Source: a virus
Strand: one strand, 5' to 3'
Length of the DNA stretch: 46,404 bases
IMG/VR virus record: IMGVR_UViG_3300010885_045927
Coordinates: 1 to 46,404 of that record
Part shown: piece by piece, positions 15,912 through 22,505 of the stretch
Layout: the number at the start of each line of letters is the position of its first letter
How positions within the stretch are numbered: position 1 is the first letter of the stretch
Made by a program: the position numbers and the translations under genes
Notes under the pieces: model-generated
The model's input: only the letters and a program-made list of their open reading frames with translations
The model's database searches: none
Told to the model about the DNA's origin: nothing

Positions 15912-16793
15912 TTAAAAATGAATCTTATCTTTCCATTTATTTGTTAAGATTACTAAACCTGAATTAATTAAGGACATCAGTTCAATTTTTTTTATTTTTG
16001 ATATATCTCTAACTTTAAAAATATAATTATTTTCTTTACAGAATTTTTCAGCAAAGTTAAACTTTGATAAATTTTTAGAATTTAACCATAATTTTTTTGG
16101 TTTACATTCAATAATATATTTCCCATTAATTACAAAATCTGGAAAATAATTTTTATTATCCCCATCTTGGATATAATTTATTTTATATTTTTCAGACTCA
16201 CCTGTTTCCCACATTAAATTAAAACGTTCAATTACAAATATCATATAACTTAATTCAAGTAAACTACGAAAAAACCATCCTTTATACCAACCACAAATAC
16301 CATTCCCTGAATTTTTAGGTGATGGTTTACCATACATTGAATTTTTTTTACCTTTATTGTTAAAAGATTGTTTTAGTTTGTATTGATTCATTTTATCGTC
16401 AGCTATTGTCTTACCATATTTTTTCAACCATAAATCATATACTGATATACCAAACATTGGGTTGTTTTTACCACTAGTAATTTTTGATATTTTTTCTCTA
16501 AACTCATTAGTTTTATACACCGAATAATCTCTATTTTTTAATATTTTTTCTTTGGTTTCTTTTGTATGATGTTTACCAAAAAACGGATTAAGATTTCCAA
16601 TTTTTCCGTACATAGGATTGTTCTCTCCTTTTAATCTCTCCGACATTTTTTTTCTAACATCATCGGTGATACTATTTTTGATTGCACAACTTTTACATTT
16701 TGATTGTTTTTTTTCGGCATTGAACATAGAATATTTATTTAGGTACGTTATTTCACAATCACAATTGGGGCATTTTCTAAAAAATGTTGTCAT
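15912..16793 (-). CDS. free-standing homing-type endonuclease (NUMOD3 repeats, PD-(D/E)xK)
   Basis: A 293-residue protein. The N-terminus is a zinc ribbon (CPNC, then CKSC). Residues 45-160 hold several NUMOD3 DNA-binding repeats (GENNPMYGK, GNLNPFFGKHH, GKNNPMFG, GKKNSMYGK). The C-terminal domain has RSLLELS and then YFPDFVINGKYIIECKPKK, which is a PD-x10-ExK nuclease signature. Such genes are mobile: they cleave a specific site, often in a conserved gene, and are copied in by repair. It is divergent from the polynucleotide kinase gene 60 bases away, whose Walker A codons are interrupted. The Walker A region of that neighbour is a natural candidate target, by analogy with T4 Seg/Mob genes. 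Confidence 0.85.
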   Translation of the reverse strand: MTTFFRKCPNCDCEITYLNKYSMFNAEKKQSKCKSCAIKNSITDDVRKKMSERLKGENNPMYGKIGNLNPFFGKHHTKETKEKILKNRDYSVYKTNEFREKISKITSGKNNPMFGISVYDLWLKKYGKTIADDKMNQYKLKQSFNNKGKKNSMYGKPSPKNSGNGICGWYKGWFFRSLLELSYMIFVIERFNLMWETGESEKYKINYIQDGDNKNYFPDFVINGKYIIECKPKKLWLNSKNLSKFNFAEKFCKENNYIFKVRDISKIKKIELMSLINSGLVILTNKWKDKIHF

Positions 16794-16809
16794 TTTGGTT
16801 TAAAATTAT

Positions 16810-16817
16810 TATATTTG
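16810..16817 (+). promoter_or_regulatory. host-type promoter TATATTTG
   Basis: TATATTTG matches TAnnTTTG, with a TTG 20 bases upstream (16787-16789) inside the start of the divergent endonuclease gene. A small hairpin GGTAT-CAGAA-ATACC (16823-16837) lies in the leader before the ATG at 16853. Confidence 0.5.
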
Positions 16818-16852
16818 TATTCGGTATCAGAAATACCTCTAACAATAAATAT

Positions 16853-17302
16853 ATGGTAATTGAAAAAAATACAGCACCCCCCAATAAAGTTTTGTACCTT
16901 TTAAGGGGGGTGCCTTAACTAGGTTGTGGTAAAAGTACTTTAGCAAAAGAATTAACAAATGAATTTTCAATTTGTGAAGCCGATAAATATTTTATGGATA
17001 AACAAACGGGTGAATATAAATTTGACGGTTCTAAAATAAAAGACGCTCACGCTTGGTGTCGAAATGAAGTTGAAATTCGTATGGGTGACAATCAAGTTAA
17101 TCCACAATATTATCCCCAAATTGCCGTGTCAAATACATTTACTCAAGAATGGGAAATGAAACCTTATTTTGATATGGCTGAGAAATATGGTTATAAAGTA
17201 TTTTCAATTATTGTTGAAAATCGCCACGGAGGTAAAAATGAACATGGGGTTCCTGATGATAAGTTAGAAATAATGAGAAATCGTTTTGAAATTAAACTTT
17301 AA
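16853..17302 (+). pseudogene. polynucleotide kinase with Walker A split by in-frame TAACTA
   Basis: P-loop kinase of the T4 Pnkp/AAA_33 type, which would phosphorylate 5'-OH RNA ends before ligation. Codons 11-21 read NKVLYLLRGVP, then TAA CTA (16916-16921), then GCGKSTLAKELT. Removing exactly these six bases gives LRGVPGCGKST, a perfect Walker A, in one continuous frame from ATG 16853 to the stop at 17300. The C-terminal ENRHGGKNEHGVP and KLEIMRNRFE fit the kinase family. The next in-frame ATG (16994) is past the P-loop, so its product would be catalytically dead. TAA ends many other genes here, so the codon is not reassigned. The RNA ligase starts 3 bases after the end. Broken gene, recoding or variant population cannot be told apart here. 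Confidence 0.75.
16874..16913 (+). promoter_or_regulatory. GC-rich mRNA hairpin before the in-frame stop
   Basis: GCACCCCCC (16874-16882) and GGGGGGTGC (16905-16913) form a perfect 9-bp stem with a 22-base loop. It ends 2 bases before the TAA that interrupts the kinase. It lies within codons for TAPP and RGV, yet is much more GC-rich than anything nearby. It could stall ribosomes or be an attenuator. No U-run follows, so it is not a standard terminator. Confidence 0.6.
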
Positions 17303-17304
17303 CA

Positions 17305-18363
17305 ATGAAAATAGATATAAATATACTTGAACAATACGTTAACGAAGGGTGGTTAGAAGTCAATAACCATCCTTCTTTGCCCTTGTCCATATACAATTAT
17401 TCTCGTGAAGTACAATTCCAAGAGAAGTGGGATGACATAACTCTTATGTCCCGTGGGTTAATATTGGATAAGGAAGGTAATGTTATTGCTCGTGGATTTA
17501 ATAAATTCTTCAACTTAGAAGAACACTCTCCTGAAGAAATACCAAATGAACCATTTGATGTTTTTGAAAAAATGGACGGATCTTTAATAATCGGATTTGT
17601 TTATAATGGTGAGTTTCATACCGCAACAAGAGGTTCTTTCACATCTGAACAATCAATTGACGCGAGAAAGATTGTTGATGAAATGAAAGTATCAAACATA
17701 TTCAAAGAAGGATATTCTTATTTATTTGAATACATCGCGCCAAACAATAGAATTGTTGTTGATTATGGTGATTGGAGAGAATTGGTTGTATTAACAATCA
17801 TAGACAATAAAACCAATGAAGAGGTAAAATATCCTGAATTAATATCTATGGCGTGCGAAGGATTTAGAGTGGTTAATAGATATCTTGGAATTGAGGACTA
17901 TACCCAACTTAAATCCAAAATAGAAGAAAATAAAGAAGGTTATGTAATCAGGTTTAAATCAGGGTTTAGAGTTAAAATAAAAGGAGAAGAGTATGTTAGG
18001 TTACATAGATTAATAACCAACTTCTCAAACGTTAATATATGGGAATTATTAAAAGACGGTAAATCATTGAATGAATTCTTGGAAAGAGTACCTGATGAGT
18101 TTGATGATTGGGTTAAAGGATGGGTTAAAAAACTTAATGATGAATACAATGATATAGAGGAAGAAGCTGACTTTATATTCAATAGGTTCATAGCTCAATT
18201 TATGACAAGAAAAGAAATAGCTGAGATAGTTTTAAGTAAACCAAAACATCTACAACCAATCATATTCAAAATGGTTGATGACAGAGAGTATTCACACCTT
18301 ATTTGGAAGATAATCCGTCCTGAATATTCTAAACCATTTTGGAATAGAGAATTTGACAATTAA
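17305..18363 (+). CDS. Rnl1-type RNA ligase
   Basis: ATP-dependent RNA ligase that seals 3'-OH to 5'-phosphate ends. In T4 it works with Pnkp to repair tRNA cut by host anticodon nucleases. The 352-residue length is close to T4 Rnl1. Nucleotidyltransferase motifs are in order: motif I EKMDGS (Lys89 is the AMP-accepting lysine), the motif Ia region ATRGSF, motif III FEYIAP (141-146), motif IV EGYVIRF (211-217) and motif V RVKIK (222-226). The C-terminal 120 residues are helical, as in the Rnl1 tRNA-binding domain. It directly follows the kinase, so the two form a repair operon behind a host-type promoter. Motifs look intact, so the ligase should be active even if the kinase is not. Confidence 0.92.
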   Translation: MKIDINILEQYVNEGWLEVNNHPSLPLSIYNYSREVQFQEKWDDITLMSRGLILDKEGNVIARGFNKFFNLEEHSPEEIPNEPFDVFEKMDGSLIIGFVYNGEFHTATRGSFTSEQSIDARKIVDEMKVSNIFKEGYSYLFEYIAPNNRIVVDYGDWRELVVLTIIDNKTNEEVKYPELISMACEGFRVVNRYLGIEDYTQLKSKIEENKEGYVIRFKSGFRVKIKGEEYVRLHRLITNFSNVNIWELLKDGKSLNEFLERVPDEFDDWVKGWVKKLNDEYNDIEEEADFIFNRFIAQFMTRKEIAEIVLSKPKHLQPIIFKMVDDREYSHLIWKIIRPEYSKPFWNREFDN

Positions 18364-18375
18364 AATAAAAAAATC

Positions 18376-18386
18376 TATATTTATTA
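18376..18386 (+). promoter_or_regulatory. phage promoter motif variant TATATTTATTA
   Basis: One-base variant of TATATTTATAA, 12 bases before the ATG at 18399. It heads the three overlapping membrane/exported genes. Confidence 0.45.
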
Positions 18387-18398
18387 AAAAAAATAAAA

Positions 18399-18734
18399 AT
18401 GAAACTACAGAATATTATTTTAGCGGCTTTGGGTTTGGCTATTATTTTTATTTTCTTTCTTCGTAAAACTGATGGACCTATCAGTGATGACGAGGCGAAA
18501 AGAAAGATAGATAGTTTAAACTTAGTAATTGACACCGAACAGAAATTAAGAGTTAAACTTGACGAAAGAATTTCTAGTCTTAGCGATAGTTTGAAACTAT
18601 ATGACAAACAATTAGCCACTAACAATCAAAGATTAACCAATTTAAAAAACAAATACAATGCGAAAATTGATTCTATTAGCCATCTTAATAGTGGGCAGCT
18701 TCAACAGTTTTTCTCAAACCGCTACGGCAAATAA
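18399..18734 (+). CDS. membrane-anchored coiled-coil protein, possible inner spanin
   Basis: 111 residues. An N-terminal membrane segment (about 5-21, IILAALGLAIIFIFFL) is followed by 85 charged residues with heptad-like spacing of Leu/Ile (KRKIDSLNLVIDTEQKLRVK onward). This is the architecture of an inner-membrane spanin (Rz-like). Its end overlaps the next gene in another frame by 77 bases, as Rz/Rz1 pairs often do. No lipobox protein is encoded in the overlap, so the spanin call is tentative. Confidence 0.55.
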   Translation: MKLQNIILAALGLAIIFIFFLRKTDGPISDDEAKRKIDSLNLVIDTEQKLRVKLDERISSLSDSLKLYDKQLATNNQRLTNLKNKYNAKIDSISHLNSGQLQQFFSNRYGK

Positions 18735-19074
18735 TCCTGTAACATCTGATAGTATTGTTTGTATTCCTAAACATATTGTCATTAAAGTAATACAAGATCT
18801 TGAGAAGGGCGACATGAACGAAAAACAAGTTGAGATATTAAATGAAAATTTAATCATCAAAGATAACTACATCGCCAAACAAGATAGCGTCATTAAAACT
18901 CAAACTGAAAAAGTTAAGTCATTTGAATCTTCAGTTATGGCTCAAAACGATGTCAATGATGTTAATTTAAAAACTATTGAGAATTTGAATTTAACAATCA
19001 AAAAACAAAATAAAAAGATAAAAGGATGGAAAATAATCGTCGCGGCTTTATTAGTAGGTATTGCAGTCAAATAA
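18658..19074 (+). CDS. exported coiled-coil protein with C-terminal membrane segment
   Basis: 138 residues. A signal-peptide-like start MRKLILLAILIVGSFNSFSQ has cleavage expected after SFSQ and no lipobox Cys. A long coiled-coil-like middle (about 40-118) follows, then a C-terminal hydrophobic segment (GWKIIVAALLVGIAV). It overlaps the upstream gene by 77 bases and the downstream gene by 49 bases, each in a different frame. A signal, coil and tail-anchor order would bridge the periplasm, so this may be part of a lysis cassette. Not assigned to a family. Confidence 0.55.
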   Translation: MRKLILLAILIVGSFNSFSQTATANNPVTSDSIVCIPKHIVIKVIQDLEKGDMNEKQVEILNENLIIKDNYIAKQDSVIKTQTEKVKSFESSVMAQNDVNDVNLKTIENLNLTIKKQNKKIKGWKIIVAALLVGIAVK

Positions 19075-19529
19075 TACTATTATTTATTTTTTTTCCTGTA
19101 CTTGGATTTAGTCAAAATATTGACAAAACATTAAAGTCGGAAAAATGGGAAATAAATAAATCATTAAATCCATATGACGTATCATTACTCAGAGTGAGAG
19201 GCGATAATAATGAGAATGGAGTAACCAATGTAGGATTAGAGTTTGACAAGAAACATATAGGGTTTACAGTCCATATATATGTGACAAGAATGAATCAACA
19301 TTTTGTCAACTTAAAAAACTTCACCTTCATTGTCAAAGATAGTTGTGGTACAGAAGTACTCCGAGATACACTTGGATTCAAAAGTGGGGTTGAAATGAAA
19401 AAAGAAGAGATGTATTGGAATTATGGTTATTTAAGTTCAACAATCAATGTTAGAAATGCCTCAATATATTTGTACGATAAAATAAATCTTGACGGAAACG
19501 GAGAATTCATATTTCAAACGATAAAATAA
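19026..19529 (+). CDS. exported protein of unknown function
   Basis: 167 residues with an N-terminal export signal (after the basic MENNRRGFISRYCS, a hydrophobic IILLFIFFPVLGF then SQ). The domain behind it is strand-rich (VGLEFDKKHIGFTVHIYVTR, FTFIVKDSCGTEVLRDTLGF). The start lies inside the previous gene. It is followed 6 bases later by the structured RNA at 19535. Probably periplasmic or surface-facing; function unknown. Confidence 0.55.
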   Translation: MENNRRGFISRYCSQIILLFIFFPVLGFSQNIDKTLKSEKWEINKSLNPYDVSLLRVRGDNNENGVTNVGLEFDKKHIGFTVHIYVTRMNQHFVNLKNFTFIVKDSCGTEVLRDTLGFKSGVEMKKEEMYWNYGYLSSTINVRNASIYLYDKINLDGNGEFIFQTIK

Positions 19530-19534
19530 GAAAT

Positions 19535-19700
19535 AGTCGGTGGCGTTGCGGGCATCCTAGGAAAAATAGCCCAAGGTAAAAGCCTTCGGATCGGTAAAGG
19601 AAGGTGATATTCCTTTAATTATCAGTTTCAGCCAAATCGCGATAACAGTGGTGCAACAAAAGGTTAAATGAAACTGACTTTACAAGATACGACTTTTTTT
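19535..19700 (+). ncRNA. compact structured RNA of unknown class
   Basis: A gene-free stretch with dense pairing. The outer stem is AGTCG (19535-19539) with CGACT (19690-19694). A second stem is GTTGC (19545-19549) with GCAAC (19653-19657). Hairpin GGGC/GCCC (19550-19553/19569-19572) has TCCTAGGA in its loop, and a small AAGG/CCTT hairpin follows. A 7-bp hairpin AAAGGAA-GGTGATA-TTCCTTT spans 19596-19616. CAGTTTCA (19623-19630) with TGAAACTG (19669-19676) is an 8-bp stem that crosses the GTTGC/GCAAC pairing, so a pseudoknot is implied. A U-run (19695 onward) follows the outer stem like a terminator. Not a tRNA, tmRNA or SRP RNA that I can recognise. Confidence 0.65.
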
Positions 19701-19724
19701 TATTTTTTTAAAAACCAATAATCT

Positions 19725-19904
19725 ATGTACGTCATTGTTAAAAAAATCAAAACAAAAAAAGGAATTAAAATTCCTGTTATTCTTTTAAAACCAGGAACTC
19801 ACGAAATATTAGAGTTTGAAACAAATGAAGAGGCTGAAAAAATTAAAGAATTATTTATGGTAAATTCTGACCGCGGTTATGAGTATGAAATAAAGAAACT
19901 TTAA
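19725..19904 (+). CDS. small hypothetical protein
   Basis: A 59-residue open frame (MYVIVKKIKTKKGIKIPVIL ... GYEYEIKKL) with a strand-turn-strand-helix look and a FETNEEAEKIKELF helix. It begins 30 bases after the structured RNA and ends directly against the convergent gene at 19905. Composition and codon use match neighbours. No family recognised. Confidence 0.6.
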   Translation: MYVIVKKIKTKKGIKIPVILLKPGTHEILEFETNEEAEKIKELFMVNSDRGYEYEIKKL

Positions 19905-20369
19905 TTATTTTCTTGTTAAAATATCAAATAACTCTTTCTTAGTCATTGAGTTAGAATTTTTAACCACAGGTTTCTCAACAATTTTTCTTTCAACAACAGG
20001 CTTTTTAGGTTCAGGTTGAGAAATCATTTGAACTTTAACACTTGGTTTTTGTTCTTCTTGTTCTTGGACAACAACAGCCACTTTTTTATTTGTCTCAACA
20101 ACAAATTCAGATGTCCATGGTTCAAAAAATACATCATCAGCTACCACCTCAAGTTTCATTAATCCTTTTTTATTTTCAGGTAAAAAGTTTTTAGTTTTTG
20201 GAATTGTTACCTCACAAACACCATTTTCGTAAATTACACCATTAAACATATAATTCATATCATCAGATTCAACAACTAATCTTACTTTAGAATTAGATAA
20301 TGATGTTCCATCCACTTGTATATTACAACTGAATTTATTTGGTTTGTCGGTATATAATTTGTAACTCAT
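19905..20369 (-). CDS. conserved T4-like virion-associated protein with beta-sandwich
   Basis: A 154-residue protein. Residues 1-95 read as an immunoglobulin-like or beta-sandwich domain (FSCNIQVDGTSLSNSKVRLV, GLMKLEVVADDVFFEPWTSE). A Pro/Lys/Gln linker and a short C-terminal helix (SMTKKELFDILTRK) follow. I recall this layout, with the phrase LKLEVIADDxYFxPW, as a common conserved protein of marine T4-like phages, presumed structural. It is in a leftward pair with the gene at 20381. Confidence 0.65.
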   Translation of the reverse strand: MSYKLYTDKPNKFSCNIQVDGTSLSNSKVRLVVESDDMNYMFNGVIYENGVCEVTIPKTKNFLPENKKGLMKLEVVADDVFFEPWTSEFVVETNKKVAVVVQEQEEQKPSVKVQMISQPEPKKPVVERKIVEKPVVKNSNSMTKKELFDILTRK

Positions 20370-20380
20370 ATTCTTTTTTA

Positions 20381-20695
20381 TTACATAAATATCTTAACAT
20401 CTATCTTTTTCGCTTCACGTAATAACATTTCAACATCTTTTATTGTAACTTTTGTTTTTTTGTTCTTGTGTTTGTTCATTCTTTTTTCAAACTCAATATC
20501 CTGATCCTTAATTCTAACAAAAAGATTAATAATTGTTTGTTGTTCTTCATCAGTTAATTCTTTCTTTAATCTTCTGTTTGGACCTCCACTAACAACTCCA
20601 ATAGCCTTATCAATAACACAAAACTCAGCCCATGTCAATTCAACCGTATTCCAAAAAACGTCAGCGTTATCCCAAGTGTAACAAAATGTTGCCAT
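20381..20695 (-). CDS. conserved T4-like virion-associated small protein
   Basis: 104 residues. FCYTWDNADVFWNTVELTWAE at the start (aromatic-rich) is a motif I associate with a small conserved protein in marine T4-like phages, usually next to the beta-sandwich gene as here. The C-terminal part is helical and basic. It ends 11 bases before the start of the next leftward gene. Presumed structural or assembly-related; not proven. Confidence 0.6.
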   Translation of the reverse strand: MATFCYTWDNADVFWNTVELTWAEFCVIDKAIGVVSGGPNRRLKKELTDEEQQTIINLFVRIKDQDIEFEKRMNKHKNKKTKVTIKDVEMLLREAKKIDVKIFM

Positions 20696-20783
20696 ATCTT
20701 TATTCTGAATAAATATCCATTAAGATTTAATTGAATCTTCGGTATTTATATAGTAAACCAAAAGAAACACATATAAATAAATA

Positions 20784-21299
20784 ATGAGTAATATATCAAA
20801 TCAGTTAGTCAAAGACACATATAATTATGTGCTACAATCTGATTTATTCACAGGTATTGTTTACAGAATTGGGGGTGATATCCCAATTAATCCTTGGTTT
20901 CAATCGGGACTAACTATTTCAGGTGGATTTAAATTTTCCGATTCTCCACAAACTGGATATGTTTTAACTTCTGATGCGTCAGGTAACGCTTCGTGGCAAC
21001 CCGTATCAGCCGCAACAGGTAATTATTTATCTATCAGTGGTGGTACTTTGTTAGGGAATTTAGTAGTACAAGGTAGTTTAACTGCTAACACAATATCAGC
21101 AACCACATATTATGGATTACCATCATCATTATCAGGTGTTACCTCGGTTGGGGGAGGTTATTCTGTATTAAGTGGTATAAGTGCCTCAACCATAGTTTTA
21201 TACACGTTGAGTGGCACTAATGGGGTTGATATAGTACAGTCAGGTAATACTATATTGTTGTCATCACCTATAGATATTTTAAATGGGGGAACATATTAA
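20784..21299 (+). CDS. short tail-fibre or adhesin-like protein
   Basis: A 171-residue protein rich in Ser/Thr/Gly/Asn with low charge. TGYVLTSDASGNASWQPV is the repeat-type phrase widely found in phage tail fibres and large adhesins. Other blocks (LSISGGTLLGNLVVQGSLTA, ILLSSPIDILNGGTY) fit a trimeric beta-fibre. It has no chaperone or receptor domain, so it may be a fibre segment or baseplate spike. A tRNA cluster follows 46 bases later. Confidence 0.65.
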   Translation: MSNISNQLVKDTYNYVLQSDLFTGIVYRIGGDIPINPWFQSGLTISGGFKFSDSPQTGYVLTSDASGNASWQPVSAATGNYLSISGGTLLGNLVVQGSLTANTISATTYYGLPSSLSGVTSVGGGYSVLSGISASTIVLYTLSGTNGVDIVQSGNTILLSSPIDILNGGTY

Positions 21300-21300
21300 A

Positions 21301-21331
21301 TTTGTTTTTATCAAAAAGTTTACTATCTTTG
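21301..21331 (+). promoter_or_regulatory. host-type promoter before the tRNA cluster
   Basis: TTTG (21301-21304), 19-base spacer, TATCTTTG (21324-21331): a full match to the Bacteroidota primary-sigma promoter. The tRNA-Arg gene starts 15 bases downstream. Confidence 0.7.
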
Positions 21332-21345
21332 TAATCTCAATTAAT

Positions 21346-21419
21346 GGTTCCGTAGCTCAACTGGAAAGAGTAATGCACTTCTAATGCATCGGTTAGGCGT
21401 TCGACTCGCCTCGGGACTA
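21346..21419 (+). tRNA. tRNA-Arg (anticodon UCU)
   Basis: Complete cloverleaf: acceptor GGTTCCG / CGGGACT with two G-T pairs, D-stem GCTC/GAGT, anticodon stem ATGCA/TGCAT with loop CTTCTAA (anticodon TCT), T-arm AGGCG-TTCGACT-CGCCT, discriminator A. No CCA is encoded; the gene ends GACTAC like its neighbours. It reads AGA, a codon that is very common in this AT-rich genome. Confidence 0.92.
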
Positions 21420-21430
21420 CAAAAATAAAT

Positions 21431-21505
21431 GGTCCGTTCGTCTAGCTGGTTTAGGACACTTCCCTTTCACGGAAGAGATCATGGATTCGAATTCCATACG
21501 GACTA
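21431..21505 (+). tRNA. tRNA-Glu (anticodon UUC)
   Basis: Complete cloverleaf: acceptor GGTCCGT / ACGGACT, anticodon stem CTTCC/GGAAG with loop CTTTCAC (anticodon TTC), T-arm ATGGA-TTCGAAT-TCCAT, discriminator A, no encoded CCA. It lies 11 bases after tRNA-Arg in the same transcript and reads the GAA/GAG codons that dominate the acidic phage proteins. Confidence 0.93.
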
Positions 21506-21521
21506 CAAAAAAATAAAAGTT

Positions 21522-21734
21522 ATGGAATTTACATTAGATGAAAAGATAAGAGCAATCTTTAACTCAGGAAAGGTAGTTAAAATTGAAAAGTTATTAAGAA
21601 CCAAAGATGGTGAAACATATTATAAATATCGATGGGATGTTGATGGTAAGCAAAGTAATAATTGGTTTGGATTTGATAATATTGATCAATGTGTTGAAGA
21701 TTGTTTAACTTACTTAACAATAAACTCTTTATAA
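21522..21734 (+). CDS. small hypothetical protein
   Basis: A 70-residue protein (MEFTLDEKIRAIFNSGKVVK ... DQCVEDCLTYLTINSL). The ATG at 21522 is chosen because an upstream frame runs back through tRNA-Glu. KYRWDVDGKQSNNWFGFD suggests a small beta-sheet followed by a helix. Located between tRNA genes, so co-transcribed with them. No family recognised. Confidence 0.6.
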   Translation: MEFTLDEKIRAIFNSGKVVKIEKLLRTKDGETYYKYRWDVDGKQSNNWFGFDNIDQCVEDCLTYLTINSL

Positions 21735-21739
21735 AACAT

Positions 21740-21822
21740 AGTCAGGTGGCGGCATGGTGTTGTCGTAAATAGAATATCATAGGTCGTAAGCCCTAAAGCA
21801 GGTTCGAATCCTGTCCTGACTA
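21740..21822 (+). tRNA. tRNA-like gene without a recognisable anticodon arm
   Basis: Perfect 7-bp acceptor AGTCAGG / CCTGACT with discriminator A, and T-arm GCAGG-TTCGAAT-CCTGT. A 3-bp D-like stem GCG/CGT encloses TGGTG. Testing every register of the central 49 bases for a 5-bp stem with a 7-base loop found none, so no anticodon can be read. A hairpin TAGG/CCTA sits where a class II variable arm would be. At 83 bases the size fits a class II tRNA. It ends in GACTAC like the two normal tRNAs. Either a divergent functional RNA or a decayed tRNA. Confidence 0.55.
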
Positions 21823-21831
21823 CAAAAAATT

Positions 21832-22083
21832 ATGGAAAACAAACACATCGAACAAGAACACGAAAACTTTGTCAATTCGGAAGATTTCAATAAAATGATT
21901 AAAGAAAAAATTGAATATTCTGAATACTACAAATTTGGTGGTAACGCACCTGAAGGTTTCACATTAATACCTAATGAGGTGATTGAACTTTTAAAAGATT
22001 TTGACAATTGGAAGGAGTTTAAAAACGATCCAAATTGGATAGAAGAAATGTCTAAGAAATGTCTAAAAATTTTAAAATCATAG
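21832..22083 (+). CDS. small acidic hypothetical protein
   Basis: An 83-residue charged, helical protein (MENKHIEQEHENFVNSEDFN ... KKCLKILKS) with APEGFTLIPNEVIELLKDFD in the middle. It starts 9 bases after the tRNA-like gene, so it is probably on the same transcript. No family recognised. Confidence 0.55.
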   Translation: MENKHIEQEHENFVNSEDFNKMIKEKIEYSEYYKFGGNAPEGFTLIPNEVIELLKDFDNWKEFKNDPNWIEEMSKKCLKILKS

Positions 22084-22125
22084 TATTAAGATATATATAT
22101 TGTTAATACTAAAAACTATTTTAAA

Positions 22126-22257
22126 ATGCCTAAGATTAACATCAACGAGTTGGAGTTTGAAGAAAACGAAATTAAACCAATTAAAAAAGAAAAAATGTCA
22201 CCGAAAAAAATGAAATCAGGTGATGATAACAAACCAAAACAAACAAAAAAGAAATGA
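22126..22257 (+). CDS. very small Lys-rich protein
   Basis: A 43-residue open frame: MPKININELEFEENEIKPIK followed by a Lys/Pro/Asp tail. Its stop overlaps the ATG of the next gene as ATGA, which supports it being translated. The pattern of an acidic patch then a basic disordered tail suggests a binding peptide. No family recognised. Confidence 0.55.
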   Translation: MPKININELEFEENEIKPIKKEKMSPKKMKSGDDNKPKQTKKK

Positions 22258-22499
22258 TAAGTATATTCATTGTTAAATTTGATAAACATGATTATAGAGT
22301 GACATTAGGTTCCTCAAAAGAATCAATCTTATCGAGACCGCTTCAGTTTTTAAGTGACGCCACAAGTTTTACTTCATATGCTGAGGCTATCATCGCCTCA
22401 AATGAAATGAAAATATCTGATAATATGGATATCCAATATTTAGGATACATTGACATATCGGGGTACGAAAATCATACCGGAGGGGACATATTCCAATAA
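22254..22499 (+). CDS. small hypothetical protein
   Basis: An 81-residue mixed alpha/beta protein (MISIFIVKFDKHDYRVTLGS at the start). It overlaps the preceding gene by 4 bases and lies 6 bases before the PspC gene. No family recognised. Confidence 0.55.
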   Translation: MISIFIVKFDKHDYRVTLGSSKESILSRPLQFLSDATSFTSYAEAIIASNEMKISDNMDIQYLGYIDISGYENHTGGDIFQ

Positions 22500-22505
22500 T
22501 ACATT

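Noticed and set aside
16874-16921. T4 gene 60-style programmed bypass over the kinase stop
   Set aside because: No matched take-off and landing codons are visible around TAACTA (CCT before, GGT after). The gap is only six bases and in frame. Kept only as an option under the finding.
16853-17302. Reassignment of TAA to an amino acid
   Set aside because: TAA terminates many genes here at sensible positions, directly before neighbouring starts.
18658-18734. Frameshifted single gene instead of two overlapping genes
   Set aside because: The second frame begins with its own signal peptide and ATG and both products have coherent architecture.
21429-21521. N-terminal extension of the 21522 gene
   Set aside because: It would translate through tRNA-Glu; the ATG at 21522 is better placed.
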